Assembly: GCA_963210315.1 (NCBI GenBank)
Contig: OY723292.1
Coordinates: forward strand, 1,240,001 to 1,304,000
Length of the DNA stretch: 64,000 nt
Direction: 5' to 3'
Source: Rhynchopus euleeides
Taxonomy: Eukaryota > Euglenozoa > Diplonemea > Diplonemida > Diplonemidae
Shown here: in pieces, positions 10,505 to 20,777 of the stretch
Layout: every line of letters begins with the position of its first letter
Numbering within the stretch: position 1 is the first letter of the stretch
The notes under the pieces: generated by a model
The model's database searches: none
What the model was told of the DNA's origin: nothing
Seen by the model: the letters and a program-made list of their open reading frames with translations, nothing else
Program-made: the position numbers and the translations under genes

Positions 10505-13026
10505 GTGTGCCCTGTTATCGACATGACCAAGGAATTCAAGCTCCGCACAGTTGCCGGAAGGCCTGTGATCGTGGAGGCGGAGAGCGGGTGTACCGTGGAG
10601 GGTGTTCTGGAGAAGGCGTGTGCCGACCTGGGTTATGCGCACCGCGGGAGCCGGCTCGTCGTGAGGGGGAAGAATTTGGATGTGTCGGCGGTGTTTGAGG
10701 AGGCTGTCGAGGAGGGGCAGGTTCCGACGTTCATCGCGCTGAAGCAGAGCTACAGCGCGGCGGCCGCTTCTGCGAGCGAGCGGGCCTCATCCGAGCAGAC
10801 CCACACGACGAGTAGAGATCGCCCCACAGATCTGGACCTCAGCCTGCCAGAGTATGATGGACCCCTCACTCTGACGCACCGCCAGGGCTTGGCACAGCTT
10901 CAGAATGCCCTCGTCAGGACACCGGCATCGGAGATGCTTGACCTTCTGTACATCCACCCCACCATGCTTCACATCCGCTCCCTTGTGCAAACCGACCCGA
11001 CCCAGCTCGCTGCATGCCTCGCCCAGGCAAAGGTGCTGTCCCCAAAGCTCATCGAATTTGCCGGGGAGAAGAACGAGCTCTTCCTGCACCTCCTCAACGA
11101 GCCTTTGGCCCGGCGGGGCTCCGGCTCCTCCTCCAATGAGGACGACGACCTGCAGGCGATGTACCAGCAGATCGGGCCGGATGACGTCGAGTCGCTCAAC
11201 AGGATCCAGTCGCTGGGGCCCTTCCCGAGAGACCTCGTCCTCCAGGCGTACCTCGATGCCGGGCGGAATGAACACCTCGCAGCGCAGTACCTCATGGATT
11301 TGGCGTCGTATGAGCCAATGTCGATGCTGCAGCCAGCCGACCCCTCCGTCGATGAATTCGACCTCCTCCAGGCGCAGGTGCAGCAGGCGGAGGCGTCGGG
11401 GGGCGAAGCCCCCCTGCTCGACGCGCTTCTCGCCCTCGGCGCCGCGCATCTGCGGGCCGGAAACAAGGAGTGCGAGGCCCCCCTCCTTCGGGCCTTGGAG
11501 GGCTCCCTGCGGCTGCACACCGCGTCTCCGGTGGAGGCGGAGGAATTTCACAGCAGGGCTGTCCAGGCGCTGGGGTCTTTCTACGACTCGGTTGACAGCA
11601 AGTTTAACGACCAGCTTCTGCTGCATGAGTCGCAGGCGTTGATGGCGCTTGCGAAGAAGGGCGTGAGGCCCGAGTCGCTCCTGGGTTCCGAGGGGCTCAC
11701 CGTGTCACGCCTGCTGTCGGCAGCAAAGAAGGAGGGTGTGGACCTCGTGTTCATCTATCTGGAGCAGGATGAGCTGTGCGTCTGGCAGGTGCGGCATGCG
11801 GAGGCGGAGGGTCAGGCGCCTGTCGTGCTGCGGAGGAGGGACAGCCTGGGCGCGGGGGACACGACGTTTCTCGCAACGGCGCCGCAGGATCTGGCGGCAG
11901 CTCTCTCTGCGGCGTCGCCGCAGCGCGCGTGGGGGCTGCTCCACCGCCTCTACACAGTGGTGTTCGGCGAGGGCGGGTGTGCGGACTGGTTCCCCACAAA
12001 GGCCTGCGTGTGCAGCTCCCTGCCGCTCCCCTTCCACGCCCTGGCGCCCCACGGGGGTGTCCCGCTGTCGCGGGCACGGCAGATCAACCAGGCGCCGTCG
12101 GTGCTCTGGCTGCAGGCGGCGCAGGCGCTGGCGGTGACGCCTGTCCCCACGGTGCCCGGGAGGAAGCGCCTGCTGCGTTCGACCTACTTCGGCAACGCGC
12201 CGGGATATGTCACCAGCAAGAAGGTGGCCCCCAGCAGGCTCTCGGAGGGGGAGTGGGTGGGTGTGGCGCACTTCGGCCCCAACACCTCCGGTGGCGATGC
12301 CGTGGTGCGGGCGCCTTCCGCTGCGGACACCGCGGTGTATGCGCCAGGCGTGGATGTGGACCCACACGTCGCATCCTACAGCACAGAGGCGGGTGCGCTG
12401 TGGGCCTGCTCCGCCGTGGTGCCGGTGCTGCCCGCGGTGGCCCCCGCTGCAGGGGGCCCGCTGGCCCGCCCTGTGCGTGACACGCAGCTTGTCCTGCAGA
12501 GCTTCTACGCAGCCCTGGGGCGTGGTGAGCACAAGGCAGAGGCGTACGCAGCGTCGCTGACAGTGGGCCCAGAGGCGCACATCCGGTCGTGGGTGCCGTG
12601 GGTCTTCATGGGGACGCGGCTCCTCCTGGGGGGGCGGCGTGCGCATGTCATGTCAGAGAAGCTCAAGGCGACTGATGACTACCGCTACCTTGAGGTATGT
12701 GTGGGGTGTGGGGGGTGGGTGTGGGTGTGGCAGTGAAGCAGGGTGTGCCTCGGGGGGAGGTGTGAATGTGAATATGAAGAGGCAGCTCATCCGTGTGTGG
12801 CATAGTGCTATTATCTGTTTGGTGCTGCTCGGCACCCCTCATTGCAGTGCAACTTTGTCTACATACATCACCCGCACAGACCCATGCGATGCACATCGTG
12901 TTCGACAAGATGATCGGGCACCTGTTGGACGCAAAGCCGACCGACCCTGTCGACTCCCTCCTGGCCTTCATGGAGCAGCAGAAGGCGACTCTCGAAGACC
13001 TCGGCCCTGCAGGGGTCAAGGAGTAG
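10505..13026 (+). CDS. Ubiquitin-like / XPC-binding / UBA / CHAT protein (Rad23-like fused to a caspase-like region), two exons visible
   Basis: Coding runs from the gap to 12694, then a 185-bp intron (donor GTATGT at 12695, acceptor CACAG ending 12879), then 12880-13026 ending in TAG. Counting from Met 10523: a ubiquitin-like domain (1-78); an XPC-binding/STI1-type segment (about 150-195, ending LFLHLLNEPL as in Rad23); a UBA domain (about 220-260, RDLVLQAYLDAGRNEHLAAQ); a helical, TPR-like stretch (about 280-390); and a CHAT region (about 397-705) with LPFHALAP, RQINQAPSVLWLQ, SFYAAL and a closing SWVPWVFMG. Candidate dyad residues are His583 (in GVAHFG) and Cys629 (in WACSAV). The area around Cys is atypical, so it may be degenerate. 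Exon 2 encodes KMIGHLLDAKPTDPVDSLL, like RIIa/DPY30 dimerisation helices. By analogy it could shuttle ubiquitylated clients to a protease; that is inference. Confidence 0.75.
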
Positions 13027-14860
13027 CCCTGCCCAGCACCCCTCAGCACCCTGCCTCGCAGCGAAGCCACGAGAGCGTGGCTCGGCCTCTTGGGGGGTCA
13101 AGCCGTTTCTGGGCATGCTGTTACCCCTGACGGGATGCGAAGCGAGAAGTGGGAGAGGTGGCTGTGCTGCTGGACAGGCCACTCCCCCCCCCAACACAAG
13201 AGGAAGAAGTGCAGCATGCCGTTCTCACTATTAGCTGCCGAAGAGAGTGGTGGTGGTGGCGGGAGGGAGGGGGTGGTGGTGTTGCGAAGCTTGTGTGAGT
13301 TGAGCTGCCAGCTGATCCGGAATGTGGAAGTCATGCGCCCGTGGGGTGGCGTTTTCTTGATGTGTTGTGGGTGTCAGCCACTGCTTGATCTGGGGTGGGG
13401 GTGGGGTTTGGGTGGTTGCGTCAAGTGGAAGAAAAGGATGTGCGATGGTTTTGTTGCAACAGAGGGGTGCCATATCTAAACATGGGGGGGTGGGGTGGGG
13501 TGGGGTGGGGTTTGAAACTTCCTCAAAGCGAATGCAGCAAGGCCTCCTGAATCGTCGATAGTAACTAATGCGAACCTGGCACTTGGGAGTTGAGGCCAAA
13601 TGAAAGAGGAAACAATGGGTGACATCGGAAGTCAGGCGACGAAGGCGGGAGGGCAGACATGTGGTTTGGCAGACCTGGTTGTGTGCAATGAATACTGGGT
13701 CTGGGTTTGGGTTTGGGTGGACGTCGCGTTGTCGCCAATAGGCTGCCCCCGAAGAACATCTGAATGCGAAAAAAAATATCCTGAAAAAGATGCCAGCATC
13801 ACTCCCCCCTCCCCGCTCCTTCCCCCACCCCCCTATATGTCTCCTTCTGGTGTGTTTGGGAATGAACTGAAGAAAATACAAATCGCTCTTACCCTTACGA
13901 TTCATTTGTTGCGCGAAAAAGACAACGCGGTGGGGTGCAGCGTGCCCTCGCATGCCGATATGCCGCACGCATCACAGTACCTCACCTGGTGGCGGGGGGT
14001 GGGGTGAGCAGGCTCTTCCTCTTTCGCACGAGCTTTACGAATTATCCGCAAAATGCGCAGAAACCCCATGCGGGTTTTGCAGGTTTAACGTATTGCATGT
14101 GCTTCGGGGCCAGATGGCAGTGGACATTGCACTGAAGACCAGACCCTCTCTGCGGCCCACACGGCTGCAAAGATCTTCATGTGTGTGTAACGGTGGTGGT
14201 ATCACTCAGAGTTCGTTCAGTGCGACCCCCGCTAAACAAAGGTTAACCTGTGTGCATTGCAGTGTGAACGTGCTGTTTGCAACTTGCTGCAAAACATAAA
14301 TACCGTCTCTATAGTGTGTGCGTGTGTGTGTAACGTTGCACGGTGCAATACCCGGCATCCCCGCACACACCCCCCTGCGAGTTTGTCTAAATTTATTCTA
14401 CGAAAACCCCCCGCGGAACACCGCATGTCGTGACACCAGCGGTGTGGCAACATCCATCCAAATCCTAGCTGGCATGACAACTTTGGGATGTTTTTTTTGA
14501 GCACATTTATGATGCGTAAAAGTGTAGGAGTGCTTCCGACGATCCTGTTCCTTGGTGGAAGCGTCAACGCATCATTAAGGAAGAAGGAAGCACGGTTGCT
14601 ACGCTTTTTTTGGCTCTTTTTTTGGCGTTCTAACAAAGGACTCATTCTGAGGATCAAACCCAAAATGCAACACGCTGCCGAAGCAGCAGAGCATGGATCT
14701 GGTCCTACTGAACAGGGGAGGGTGTGTGGGTCGGGTGGGGCCTTTTATCTCCTGTATCAACCTGTCAAGCGAACTTGCTTGGTCTCCTTGGTTCTGTTTT
14801 CTGACACTCCTCGTCACTCTCTCCCACTCTCTCTTCCTCTTTCTGTCTGTCTCGACATTT

Positions 14861-15005
14861 TGTTGATACTCTGGTGCAGCCAGCTTGGGGAAGCTTTCTG
14901 TGCCCTATCATGTTGCTGGATCTTGCGATCCAAGCGTCACACTGCTTCATCAGACTGTGGAAATAGTGTGTGCAAGAAGTGTGTTTCTGCTCTGCACTCC
15001 AACAG
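14861..15005. repeat. 127-bp dispersed repeat, diverged copy 3
   Basis: Aligns along its length with 3512-3638: GCAGCCAGCTTGGGGAAGCT, TTTCTGTGCC, GCTGGATC, CTTCATCAGAC and CTCCAACA occur in the same order but with many substitutions, so this is an older copy. Confidence 0.65.
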
Positions 15006-15490
15006 AACTGCAGGCGGTGATCTCGGTGCGTATTGCATAATTCATAATGGGGGACACGGAAGAGCGCACTGCCCTGCATCTTGCGGATCGAGCCAATCCG
15101 CCGCTTTCGGCACTTCCCGGTTCTCCTCCAAGTTTTTTTTTGCACACCACACACTGCGCCACGACAGCCCCTATTCTAAATTTGCCACTACTTTCTGCGC
15201 GGCTCCCCCCCTAAACCCTTCACGGCATGCCCCAAACGCGACAAGTCAGTGCGTGCTGTGGTGTGCCATGCCCCCCCCCCCCCTTTTCTTTGAGGCTTTC
15301 AGGCTTGTGCGTGCAGCCATTCCGTGGCTGGCATGGCAAGACCGCTAAAACACCAGACGTGTCTGTTTTCAGTGACGGGGATTGTCGTCCGAGCTCGCTC
15401 GCTGCCATCCTCCGTTAGGCTCAGCAAACTTGATCCACGTGCGTGTGTGGGTGCGTTGGTGGAGAGGATGGCAGTGGTGGTGGTTTACCA

Positions 15491-15533
15491 ATCTCTCTCT
15501 CTCTTGGTCTCTCTCTCTCTCTCTCTCTCTCTC
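15491..15533. repeat. CT microsatellite
   Basis: A (CT)n tract with one interruption (TTGGT). No function implied. Confidence 0.9.
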
Positions 15534-16117
15534 GTGGTTGCATCGCGTTTTCAAAAGAGTCGAATTTTTCTCTCAGTGGTGATCGACACGGCTCCAAAGC
15601 AAACCAGGTGTCTGTGCCACGGGCGTCGCATCGAAACACTGCGCGCCCTGCACTGCCACCAAATACACTACGGGATCCTCTCTTTTTTGCCTCTGGGGGA
15701 ATGCGAGAGTTGCATTTTTTTTGTGACACGCTTCACAACAGAGAAATACCTCAGCGGGCCTGTGTGAGTCGTCTCGCTCCCACAGTGCCTGGGATTGCCT
15801 GCAGCAGAAAAAGAAGAGGGGGCGCAGGAGGGGGGGGGGGTTGAGAGAGAGGGGCGTTGAGCGGGCGTGTTGAGAGTATCCCTCCCTCCCCACATGTGAT
15901 GCATCGATGCCACACCTTCCCCCCCCCCCTCCCCCCGGTTTCTGTTCGTCCCCCCTCCGCCCCTCCCGTATCCCCCGTACCCCCCCCCCCCCTTTCCCTT
16001 GTCGGTGCTTCCGCAGCGGCACAACCAAAACTATTTATTTCTGACCACATGACTCATCACCTTCCCATCTGCCCCCCCCCCCTCCCGACCCCACACCCGC
16101 CCAGGCATGTCGCTAAG

Positions 16118-16330
16118 CGTCGACCGTCGACCCAGTGATTTTGGGTTTCCCCCCCCATAAAAAAGCGTCGACCCAGCGTCGACCCAGTGGAACTGGGTTG
16201 CCATTCAAGCCTGGACCAAGCGTCAACCCATTCCGGGTCGACGCTAACCTAGCGTTGACCCGGTTCCACTGGGTCGACGCTCACCAAGCGTCGACCAAGC
16301 GTCAACCCACTTTCACTGGGTCGACGTCGA
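16118..16330. repeat. GTCGACCCA-based direct and inverted repeats
   Basis: AGCGTCGACCCA and its relative AGCGTCAACCCA occur many times in 210 bp, both direct and inverted (CTGGGTCGACGCT). A further copy (GAGCGTCAACCCACC) lies near 16839, so the pair may bracket a mobile or amplified segment of about 0.7 kb that includes the two GC hairpin units. Confidence 0.7.
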
Positions 16331-16362
16331 AGAGAGTATGGTTTTGCAGGAACAGATGCTCA

Positions 16363-16561
16363 CTACCGTGGCCTCCGGCGGCTGGGGGGCTCCGCCCCCC
16401 AGACCCCCCTGTATAGCGTGTGCACACAGGTCAGGAATCCAACAGCTCCAGTAGCCTCAGGAGGACGCAGCCAACTCACACAGAATCTGTACGCCCACAA
16501 TGAACAGATGTTCACTACCGTGGCCTCCGGCGGCTGGGGGGCTCCGACCCCCAGACCCCCC
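16363..16561. repeat. Two further copies of the GC-rich hairpin repeat
   Basis: Units at 16363-16409 and 16514-16561 match those in the hAT-like element at 1241-1455, including the upstream AACAGATG word. The second has one substitution (GCTCCGACCCCC) that breaks the hairpin. The shared inner sequence suggests that both regions derive from the same element family. Confidence 0.8.
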
Positions 16562-17159
16562 ATCTCGCGTGCCCGTCTAGTAACCAAGTCCTTGCGCTTC
16601 AACGGCCGTGGCATATCAGGGGGTAAATCATGGTCCCGAAAGCCATTTTTTGGGTTTCTTCCGGCACCCGAGGATGGCGCGAGCGGGAGAGGAACCACGG
16701 AAGGAACCCAGCGCCTCACACCGTGCCCACCTAGCGGTCCACCGACGGGAAAATTAGGCAACAACACGAGCGCGCGCGAAGCGCGCGCGAGAAAAATTGA
16801 CCCCTAGTGTTTCCCCCTGATCCCCCCCCAAAACAGGAGCGTCAACCCACCAAATCTCCATAATCGAAAAGTTAGCGACAGGCCTGACACCCGCCCCCCT
16901 GGGGTCCGTTGTTTGAACGAAGTGATTTTTATGCCCCGGTGGGGCTGGTGTGGGGGGGGCTTGTCTTGTTGCGAAGAAAGCCAAGGCGCCCGGGTGTGGC
17001 TCGTGCATACGGTATTGAAATCACACGGCGCAAACAAAAAAAATATGCGATCGCAGGGTTGGCCTGTTGAAATGAAGTGAATACGTGCGGCTGAGATGAG
17101 AGAGGCATTAATAGGAGTGGTTCACGTGGCGGTGGCCATGCTGCAACACGTTGTCAAAG

Positions 17160-17213
17160 ATGGTGAAGAGAAGAAGAAGAAGAGGAGGAGGAGGAGGAAG
17201 AGGAAGAGGAACC
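17160..17213. repeat. GAA/GGA purine tract
   Basis: A simple purine-only stretch on the + strand; no gene role seen. Confidence 0.85.
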
Positions 17214-18866
17214 CATTGGTAGCGACTCCTCTCTTCCTCTCCAGCGAAGGGGCTATGGTATGGTTTTTCGGCAAAACAAGGTGGGAACCTATCCTCCCAC
17301 GCATTCCTCGTAACGAGCCTCCCAAAAGGTCGGGCAAAATCGTTTCAATTCGTTTTCACATCGTAAACTGATTGGGATGAATTTGCCGAACCCTAGGCAA
17401 ACTAGACTCAGCCGCTCAAGAAAAATGCCCTTCTGGGAGGGATGAGCGTAAACCCCTGCAGATATTGTCCATCGGGTCACTTCATCTTCACCGGTGTGTG
17501 AGCCATATCGTGTCAGCGGGACCGGGCCCTCTTGGGTGGGGTGGAAGAGGGGTGGGGGGCCATCTCCTCCCACCCCCCATTCCCCTCGCGAAGAACAGTA
17601 ACAAGGGCGCTGTTCCCCTGGTAGGTGTTGAGTTGCACCTCAGGGGCAGGGGGTGGGTGGGTGGGAGGGCTGGGCGGGGGTGCATGCAGGAAAGTGAGGC
17701 AAGGCGTGCTGCCCCCACACAACAGTGGGGCTGATTTGACACACGCAGTAGTGTTGGTGGAGAGTCGAGAACTCGACTCACCCTCCCAGCAGAAGGACGG
17801 AGCTCTGCCTTGGCTCTGCAGGAAAACCGTGAACTGCTTTCTGAAAGACTGTTCAACACATGGGAATTCTTCTTCGCTCGTAAGACTCTGCTAAGTTAGG
17901 TGGCAAAAAAAAAACCCCTGCTTTTGACGTTCGACGGGCCTGCAGTTTGTCGCACTGTGCGGTGGTGGCCCCCTGTTGCCTGCCGGCGGCGTTCCACATC
18001 AAATCATATCAACCTGCCCCTCTCTGGAGTGTTCGTGCCGCATGAAACAGAACGTGGGGCAGGGGCGTGTTGTGGCACCAGGGCGCGCCTTGCTCGGATT
18101 GGGGCACCCCACCCCCCACCCTCCCCCCCCGTGTGTTTCAGTCTGGCCACTCAGGCCATGCCAGCCCACTCCTCTCCCCCCCACCCCCACCCCCACTTCT
18201 CCAGTCGTGACTACAAAACGGGGCAAAAAAACACTGCGGGAGGGTGTTGGGAGAAATGCCCTTCCCCTTCACTCTCGACAACAAAATACACCCCCCCTCC
18301 CCCCTTCCCCCCTCCCCAACACGTGTGCGTGGTGGTGGTGTGGGTGGGAGAGATTGTTCAGAACCCACCTGAAAGGCAGCTGCAGACTGGCAACACTTTG
18401 CGGGTGCGGGTGGAGGGGGGGATAGTTGCAGGTGCGTTCGGAGCACATCCGAATGCGGTATCGGTGGGGTGGGGGTGGGGTCGCAGCATGGGCTGTGTGT
18501 GGGTGTGGGTGTGTGCTGTGCGTGTCTGACATTGCAGGTGCTGACGAGGAGCTGTCCCGCGCCCCTCCTCTCTCCCCTCCCCCGCACCTCTCCCAACACA
18601 CGTGTGTTGTGTTGGGCTATCTGTCGAGGAGGGGGATGCTCTCACAACACCCTCCCCGGACACCCCCAACTCCACACAGGGACAGGACACACACCGCCAC
18701 CACCCCCCCTCCCTGCATGCGGCGCTGCCTTCACAACCTGCACCGTCGCATCAGAGCATCCGGGGCAGCGCCAGTCAGAGGAGGCAACCCTTGCGACAGG
18801 CGTGCCTCGGGCAGCGCTTGGGGACAGGCACAGCACAGCCCAGGCACCTCGCAGGCAGCACCGGCG

Positions 18867-20486
18867 ATGTCTCGCAACCCGCGGGATGTGGAAGCGCCGA
18901 CGGATGAGATGTGCTGTGGGAGCGGGTGCGACCCCTGCGTGTGGGATCGTTATTACGAAGAGCTCGAGGCTGCGCAGAAGGCGGAGGCTGCATCGGAGGC
19001 AGCTGCATCGCGCCACGCCGTCGCACCGCTGCCTGCGGGCAGCACCGCAGCACCCCGAGCCGATCCGTTCGAACCGCCGCAGAACTGCGTCCGCATCGCC
19101 CGCACACCCGACGACACAGACGACGACGACCACCACCACCCCGCGACTTGCCTGGGCCTGACACCCCTCCGCGTCGATGCAGTCGAGAAGGTCGGAGTCT
19201 CCCTCCTCCGTGTGGCCTGCACCACCCTGCCACCCCCAGGGGAGGCACTGCCTGCAGAGGGCGAGCCATCCCCACCCACGCTGGCGGTGTTCGCACCCAA
19301 CACGGAGGCTGATGTGGCGTACCTCATGCGTCGGCTGAAGACAGACGACTGCCGTGTGCGGGTGCTGCCGACAGCATTCTCTGCAGGTGCGGCGGCGCCG
19401 ACGTATCCAGTGTGGATCCCGCAGGGGCAGAGCTTTCTGCTGTCGGATGTGCTGCGCTTCTTCACGGATGTGACGTCGAAGGCGAGTGCCAGGCAGGCCG
19501 TGCTGCATGTGCTGGCAGGGCATGCGTCAGATGCAGCAGAGAGGGAGAGGCTCGCCCACCTGGCCTCGGTGGAGGGGGTGTCGGACTACCGCAAGCTGTT
19601 CGGGGAGGGCGGGGGGGTGCGGCAGCGGTGCAACCTGCTGACGCTGCTGCAGGCCTTCCCCTCGTCAGCCCCGCCTGTGGCGCGGCTCCTCTGCGCGCTG
19701 CCGCAGCTGCGGGCGCGGTACTTCTCCGACACGGAGTGCGGCGGCGGCGGCTCAGCCTCGCGGCGTGTCGGATTCCTCATCAGCACACCGCGGGCAGGCA
19801 CACCCGCATCGCACACCTGCGACAGCCTCGCTGGGCTTGCGGGTGACGCCCCGCACCTCCGTAGCAGCCACCGCCACCACGACCCGCTGGGCGATGTGGG
19901 GGGGGGCGGTGCGGCTCGTGAGTGTGGGGGTCTCTACCTGGGGGGGCCTGTGCCGCACATCAGCCTGGCAGCAGGGGATGCGCTGAGGGCCAAGCTGCTC
20001 GGCGGGGCGCGTGCCGCCCTCCTGGTATCGGCTGGGAGCGGGGCGGCGCCCTTTGTGAGGGCCGTGCGGTGCGCGGCGGAGGAGGAGGCGGTGCGGTGGC
20101 CGCGCATGTCAATATACCATGGGTGCCGCACGGCGGCGTGTAACCCCTTCCCTGAGGCTGGCGTGGGGGCGGTGGGGACGGCAGTGTTTGCCTTCAGCGA
20201 GGAGGGCGGTGTCGGTGGCGGTGTGCGGGCTGACGAGCTGCCGCGTCTGGCAGAGATCCCCGGGTTCGACGACGGGGTGGGGAGGTACGTCTGGGGTGCG
20301 CTGCTGCGGGATGCGGCTGCAGTGCGGGAGACGGTGCAGGCTGACCCGTCCTCTGTTATCGGTGTGTGCGGCCCGCAGCGCATGGTGCGCGATACGCGTG
20401 CCGTGCTGCAGCATGTGTTGGGCTACACAGACTACCTCACGCTGGAGCTGACGGGGCGGGTTCACCTCGAGCAGTGGTCGGTGTGA
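18867..20486 (+). CDS. Flavodoxin-less NADPH-dependent diflavin-type reductase with oxidoreductase-like N-terminus
   Basis: The 539-residue frame from ATG 18867 was chosen because the oxidoreductase-like motif CCGSGCDPCVWDRYYEEL (about residues 16-33) follows directly. That Cys-rich motif is known at the N-terminus of some mitochondrial and cytochrome-b5-reductase-like proteins. Residues about 115-310 match the connecting/FAD domain of cytochrome P450 reductase (SDVLRFFTDVTSKASARQAV, then a helical run ending PQLRARYFS). Residues about 370-539 match the NADPH domain (SAGSGAAPFVRAVR; IYHGC; VIGVCGPQRM), ending in the aromatic-tailed EQWSV. There is no flavodoxin (FMN) domain, so electrons probably go from NADPH through FAD directly to a partner protein. 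A Gly-rich insert follows the YFS motif. The gene's last 256 bp are copied at 23693. Confidence 0.82.
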   Translation: MSRNPRDVEAPTDEMCCGSGCDPCVWDRYYEELEAAQKAEAASEAAASRHAVAPLPAGSTAAPRADPFEPPQNCVRIARTPDDTDDDDHHHPATCLGLTPLRVDAVEKVGVSLLRVACTTLPPPGEALPAEGEPSPPTLAVFAPNTEADVAYLMRRLKTDDCRVRVLPTAFSAGAAAPTYPVWIPQGQSFLLSDVLRFFTDVTSKASARQAVLHVLAGHASDAAERERLAHLASVEGVSDYRKLFGEGGGVRQRCNLLTLLQAFPSSAPPVARLLCALPQLRARYFSDTECGGGGSASRRVGFLISTPRAGTPASHTCDSLAGLAGDAPHLRSSHRHHDPLGDVGGGGAARECGGLYLGGPVPHISLAAGDALRAKLLGGARAALLVSAGSGAAPFVRAVRCAAEEEAVRWPRMSIYHGCRTAACNPFPEAGVGAVGTAVFAFSEEGGVGGGVRADELPRLAEIPGFDDGVGRYVWGALLRDAAAVRETVQADPSSVIGVCGPQRMVRDTRAVLQHVLGYTDYLTLELTGRVHLEQWSV

Positions 20487-20777
20487 TGTCGGCCTGCAGC
20501 CTGCAGGGGTGTCACGTCGTGTTGATTGGTGCCTCTCGGAGTGAGCAGCATGTGTTGCGGCATGCAGGGTGGGCTGCAGCTGTTCCGCAGGCATCTGGTG
20601 GAGGTCTGGCAGCCTGTCGGTGGTGTGCAAAGTAGCTCGGTGATGGAGAAGCAGTGTGGTGGTCCTCTCGCCTTTTACGTCGGTCGGTTGTGTGTGAGAA
20701 AGGGTTTCTCTTTGAGGAGGGTTGTCAGCCTGCAGCACCCCTGGGAGACACACATGCACACAGCAGGTGGACACACA
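20487..20777. promoter_or_regulatory. Spacer/5' leader of array gene A, duplicated in front of gene B
   Basis: The 291 bases between the reductase stop and gene A recur nearly identically at 23949-24238. They end with GCACACAGCAGGTGGACACACA just before the ATG; the CAGCAG could be a splice acceptor for a leader. No core promoter element is recognisable. Confidence 0.45.

Larger units (their letters stand above)
13027..18866. other. 5.8-kb repeat-rich stretch without a supported gene
   Basis: Frames here are interrupted and compositionally unlike the real genes. Contents seen: a TGGGG-rich run near 13485-13512, a diverged 127-bp repeat (14861-15005), a CT microsatellite (15491-15533), GTCGAC-based repeats (16118-16330), two GC hairpin units (16363-16561), a purine tract (17160-17213) and many C- or G-runs. 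The phrase GTGGAAGCGTCAACGCATCA near 14558 recurs near 35062. The sequence before 18867 is pyrimidine-rich and is probably the leader of the reductase gene. Confidence 0.55.

Noticed and set aside
16133..16835. A second hAT element bounded by CAGTG near 16134 and CCCTG near 16819
   Set aside because: The bases next to the proposed ends do not form an 8-bp duplication and the ends match poorly; only the shared inner hairpin unit is supported.
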